A stretch of 64,000 bases of DNA, taken from Psilocybe azurescens. Its lineage: Eukaryota > Basidiomycota > Agaricomycetes > Agaricales > Agrocybaceae. The notes under the pieces are model-generated. The model worked only from the letters and a program-made list of their open reading frames with translations, was not told the DNA's origin and searched no databases. The stretch spans positions 186,001-250,000 of the forward strand of contig JAJIRX010000019.1 of assembly GCA_023853785.1 (NCBI GenBank), read 5' to 3'. A program made the position numbers and the translations under genes. Shown one piece after another: positions 60,831 through 64,000 of the stretch. How positions within the stretch are numbered: the stretch's first letter is position 1; every line of letters begins with the position of its first letter.

Positions 60831-61150
60831 CGTCGCCACCCGCGACGCTAACGTGCATGACATCACGGCCTCAATAGACGAACATTATCGCTGGGATGTC
60901 GACAGCGCGCAAGATCGATGTGACTGACAAGGAATCTCATGAACTCGCAACTGGAAGGCAGCTGTGTATTCAATGATTCTGGGAGCAGCGGATCAGAATA
61001 GTACAAATCCGTAACTCTGGGTTCTATATCGGGGTCGCCATTTTGTATCACGCGCAGAGTCATTCCCTGCTCTCCCATCAATGTTCGCAAACTCGCAAAT
61101 CATGCCAACGTTAACGCCTTCTCACTGAGCCGTCGTATGTACTGCAGTCT

Positions 61151-61491
61151 TTGTCGATAATTGAAGTATGTCATCTAGCATATTAATCACCTTGGGATTG
61201 ATGTATTTCTTAATTTGCCGTCGTCATCACAAAGAGAATTTTCCGACCAACTTTAATATATTACAGAGTGCAAAAGACGAAGGAAAAAGGAAATGTATGA
61301 ACAATAACTAACAACGGACGGACAAGCACAGCTTTACAGATCCAGTAACTAATTTGGGTACGGACAACAGTAAATTTGATAGAATAGACCAGACAAGGGA
61401 CGGACGCACTGGGTGAGAGTGAAAAGTTGCGTGTGCAATCATGGTTTTTCATAAGCTCGGCATTCATTCGATGGTGGATGTATTTGACTGC
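61151..61491. other. Conserved left flank of array E
   Basis: Same ~300-bp array-proximal sequence as at 13.5, 38.5 and 49.2 kb; no gene. Confidence 0.65.
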
Positions 61492-63455
61492 AGCTAAGAA
61501 TGGAAACCACCATGGACGACGGTTAAATTTGGGAGTAAACGTCATAAAATGGATATTGACGGACATTCTGAGAACGGAAACGACGAGTCATGAGAGTCAG
61601 TTTGGCAGAAACACATCAGATTATCGATTCACGCACTCCCTGAGAGCGACAATTATGGAACAGGATAATAAGTTTAGCGTAAACAGGGCAAACAGGTTCA
61701 CATACAGGCTGAGAGTGGCAAGGATGACTCATGACAGTCAGTTTAGTAGGCAAAACTCAGATAACCAATTCACGCACGATCTAAGAGTGGAAATTGCGAT
61801 CCATGATAGTCAGTACCGTATAAATAGCTCAGACGATGAATTCACGCACATCCTGACAGTGGAAATGACGGCACATGACAGTGAATGCTATAGAAATAGT
61901 TCAGATAATCGATTCACGCACTTTCTGAAAGTGGAAATGACGATGTATGACAGTCAGTTTGATAGGAAAACTCAGATAATCGATTCACGCACTGGCTGAG
62001 AGCGGAAATGACGACGCATGACAGTCAGTTTGGTGTAATCGACGCAGAGAATGGATTTACCCACCCCCTGAGAGTGGAAACGACAACGCATGGCGGTCAG
62101 TTTGGGCGGAACAGCGCAGACAATAAATTCACTCACCCACTAAGAATGGAAATGACGGTGCATGACAGTCAGTGCTGTGGAAATAGCTCGTATAATCGAT
62201 CCACGCACGGTCTGAGAGTGGAAATGACGATGCATGACAGTTAGTTTGGTATAAACAGCGCAGAGCATAGATTCACTCACCCACTGAGAGTGGAGACGAC
62301 AGATGGCAGTCAGTTTGGCAGAAACGGAGTAGACAACGGAGTCGCGCACAAGCTGTGAGTGAACGCGACAACGCATGCCGGTCAAAACAGGGCATAAAAA
62401 GGTCACAAAACGGATTCACGCACATCCTGAGAGTCGATACGACGATCCATGACAGTCAGTTTGGTAGGAAAAACTCAGATAATCGATTCACGAACTTCCT
62501 AAGAATGGAAATGACGATGCATGACAGTCAGTTCACTAGAAATGGCTCATATGCTCTAGTTACGCACTTCCTGAGAGTAACAGTCAATTACGCAGGATCA
62601 GCTAAGATAATCGATGTACATACGAGCTGTGAATCAAAATGGCGGCGCATTACAGTCAGTTTGGTAGAAAAACTCAGATAATTGATGGACGCACTTCCTG
62701 AAAGTTGAAATGACCACACAAGACAGTCAGTTTGGCAGGATCAAATCAGATAATCGATTCACGTACCAACTGGGAGTGGAATGACCACGCACGACAGTCA
62801 GTCTGGGAGAAAACACTCAAATAATCGATTAACGCACGTCCTAAGAGTGGAAATGACCATGCACGACAGTCAGTTTGATGGGAATAGCTCAGATAATTGA
62901 TTCACTAACCCACTGAGAGTGGAAATGATGATGCATGAAAATCAGATTGCCAAAGTCAGCTTGGACAATCGATTCACGTACATACTGAGAGTGGAAATGG
63001 CGATCCATGACAGTGAGAACTGTAAAAATAGCTCAAATAATTGTTTCACGCACTGCCTGAGGGTCGAAATGACGACAAGTGACAGTCAGTTTGGTAGTAA
63101 AAACTCAGATAATCGATTAGCTCACGTCCTGAGCGTGGAAATGACGACGCACGACAGTCAATTCGGTTGGAAAAGCTCAGATAATCGATTCACGCACTGG
63201 CTGAGGACGGAAATGACGACAGGTGACAGTCCGTTTGGTTGAAAGAACTGAGAAAATAAATTCACTCACCCCCTGAGAGTGGAAACAAAGATGAATGGCG
63301 GTCAGTTTTGCAGAGTCAACTCAAACAATAAATTCACTCACCGCCTGAGAGTGTAGACGACGATACGGGATGGTCAGTTTGGTACACGTAGCTCAGAAAA
63401 TTCTTTAACGAACTTCCTGACAGTTTAAATAATCACCCACAATAGTCAGTATGCC
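61492..63455 (+). repeat. 72-bp minisatellite array E
   Basis: About 27 units of the TTTGGTAGAAACAGCTCAGA subfamily seen in array C. Divergent, with several units of irregular length and many stops. Confidence 0.92.
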
Positions 63456-63684
63456 ACACCTCAATAATTCAGTACACCTACTCGTTGCCTGATCTGAAAA
63501 ATTACGATGAGGTCCAGAAGATTATCTTCATCCCTAGACGTTGTGGAACGAGTAGTGGCGTCCTTGGATGAGTTTGAATCACTCTGGTTGGTTCTTCTTT
63601 CAGCGTTTGTTATTTGAAAACGACTAGGGCAGCCGGTGCTGACAAATTTTGAATAACTGTCTCACAAAGAATATAATTTTACCT

Positions 63685-64000
63685 TTACCAGTCAATCCAG
63701 CTGTCCTTCACGCCTGCATTATGATTCCACTTCCTGCACTGTGGCCGTGGACACTGGTATCGATCCCCAAAGCATAGCTGGCCAAATATCGCGCCCATGA
63801 CGATTCTCGTACCTGATTGGACCATATTCCATTTGTTTAACTGGCTAACGTCGCTCCTAGTTTCCGTATAAAGCTCGTAAGCGCCTTGGTCTATGATACT
63901 ACGCAAAATCTCATCCCTCCTATCGGTCTTTTCGAAGTACCAGCGAAATACACCAATGAATTGCTGTAGAAGGCGTCAGGGGGTAGGGATAAAGTTCAGA
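63685..64000 (-). pseudogene. ULD-family gene, copy E (cut by window end)
   Basis: The C-terminal part (63906-63688) reads YELYTETRSDVSQLNKW, SGTRIVMGAIFGQL and CPRPQC, then KDSWIDW and TAA. It is closer to copy C than to copies A and D. The upstream part lies outside the window. Confidence 0.6.

Larger units (their letters stand above)
59110..61150. other. Unit tail D, no convincing gene
   Basis: Conserved with the other two tails, interrupted by a 420-bp inverted-repeat element. The ~215-bp segment is present twice (about 60390-60605 and 60606-60830). Coding remnants similar to those in tail A are present but broken. Confidence 0.4.

Overview
The window looks like repeat-rich, gene-poor DNA of a filamentous basidiomycete, most likely an Agaricomycete. 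The evidence is ~50-bp spliceosomal introns, a KDZ-type transposase with a cysteine-cluster domain, a chromodomain Ty3/Gypsy retrotransposon, a fungal ubiquitin-like-domain gene family, and pieces of the mitochondrial DEAD-box helicase MRH4. I cannot name a genus. I see no rRNA, no CRISPR array and no telomeric repeat.

The backbone is a higher-order tandem repeat of about 10-14 kb, present in roughly four and a half direct copies. Each unit reads: a minisatellite array of 72-bp (24-codon) units; a minus-strand ubiquitin-like-domain (ULD) gene; a ~0.9 kb spacer; then one or two decayed copies of an unidentified coiled-coil gene followed by MRH4-like helicase fragments; then a ~1.9 kb non-coding tail. 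The arrays lie at 0.03-3.9, 13.8-17.5, 38.8-42.9, 49.6-51.6 and 61.5-63.5 kb. Unit 2 has lost its ULD gene. Positions 1-7020 and 49521-54716 are a recent duplication (about 99% identical outside the array), and their arrays differ by exactly 25 repeat units.

Unit 2 is interrupted by a ~19.9 kb foreign segment (18581-38513). It holds a composite KDZ-type DNA transposon with three accessory genes arranged as divergent and convergent pairs. Gene A is minus strand and intact (196 aa). Gene B is plus strand, a zinc-cluster and coiled-coil protein with one frameshift. Gene C is minus strand and intact (346 aa). The KDZ transposase itself is on the plus strand and degenerate. An 8.66 kb Gypsy chromovirus sits inside the last coding part of the transposase, flanked by a GTTAT duplication. 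To the right lies a 2.08 kb element with terminal inverted repeats, packed at both ends with a near-palindromic decamer and carrying a tRNA-derived sequence.

The transposase and the Gypsy polyprotein are broken mostly by CGA to TGA, CAA to TAA and CAG to TAG changes, which points to cytosine-deamination decay. Smaller mobile elements are a 737-bp pogo/Tc1-like element (two copies, with an empty site visible in a paralogous unit) and a 420-bp inverted-repeat element at 59.9 kb. The most unusual signals are the 24-codon minisatellite, the Gypsy self-priming signature with its GCGATCGC-rich leader, the extra zinc-knuckle reading frames after the Gypsy chromodomain, and the decamer-bounded element.
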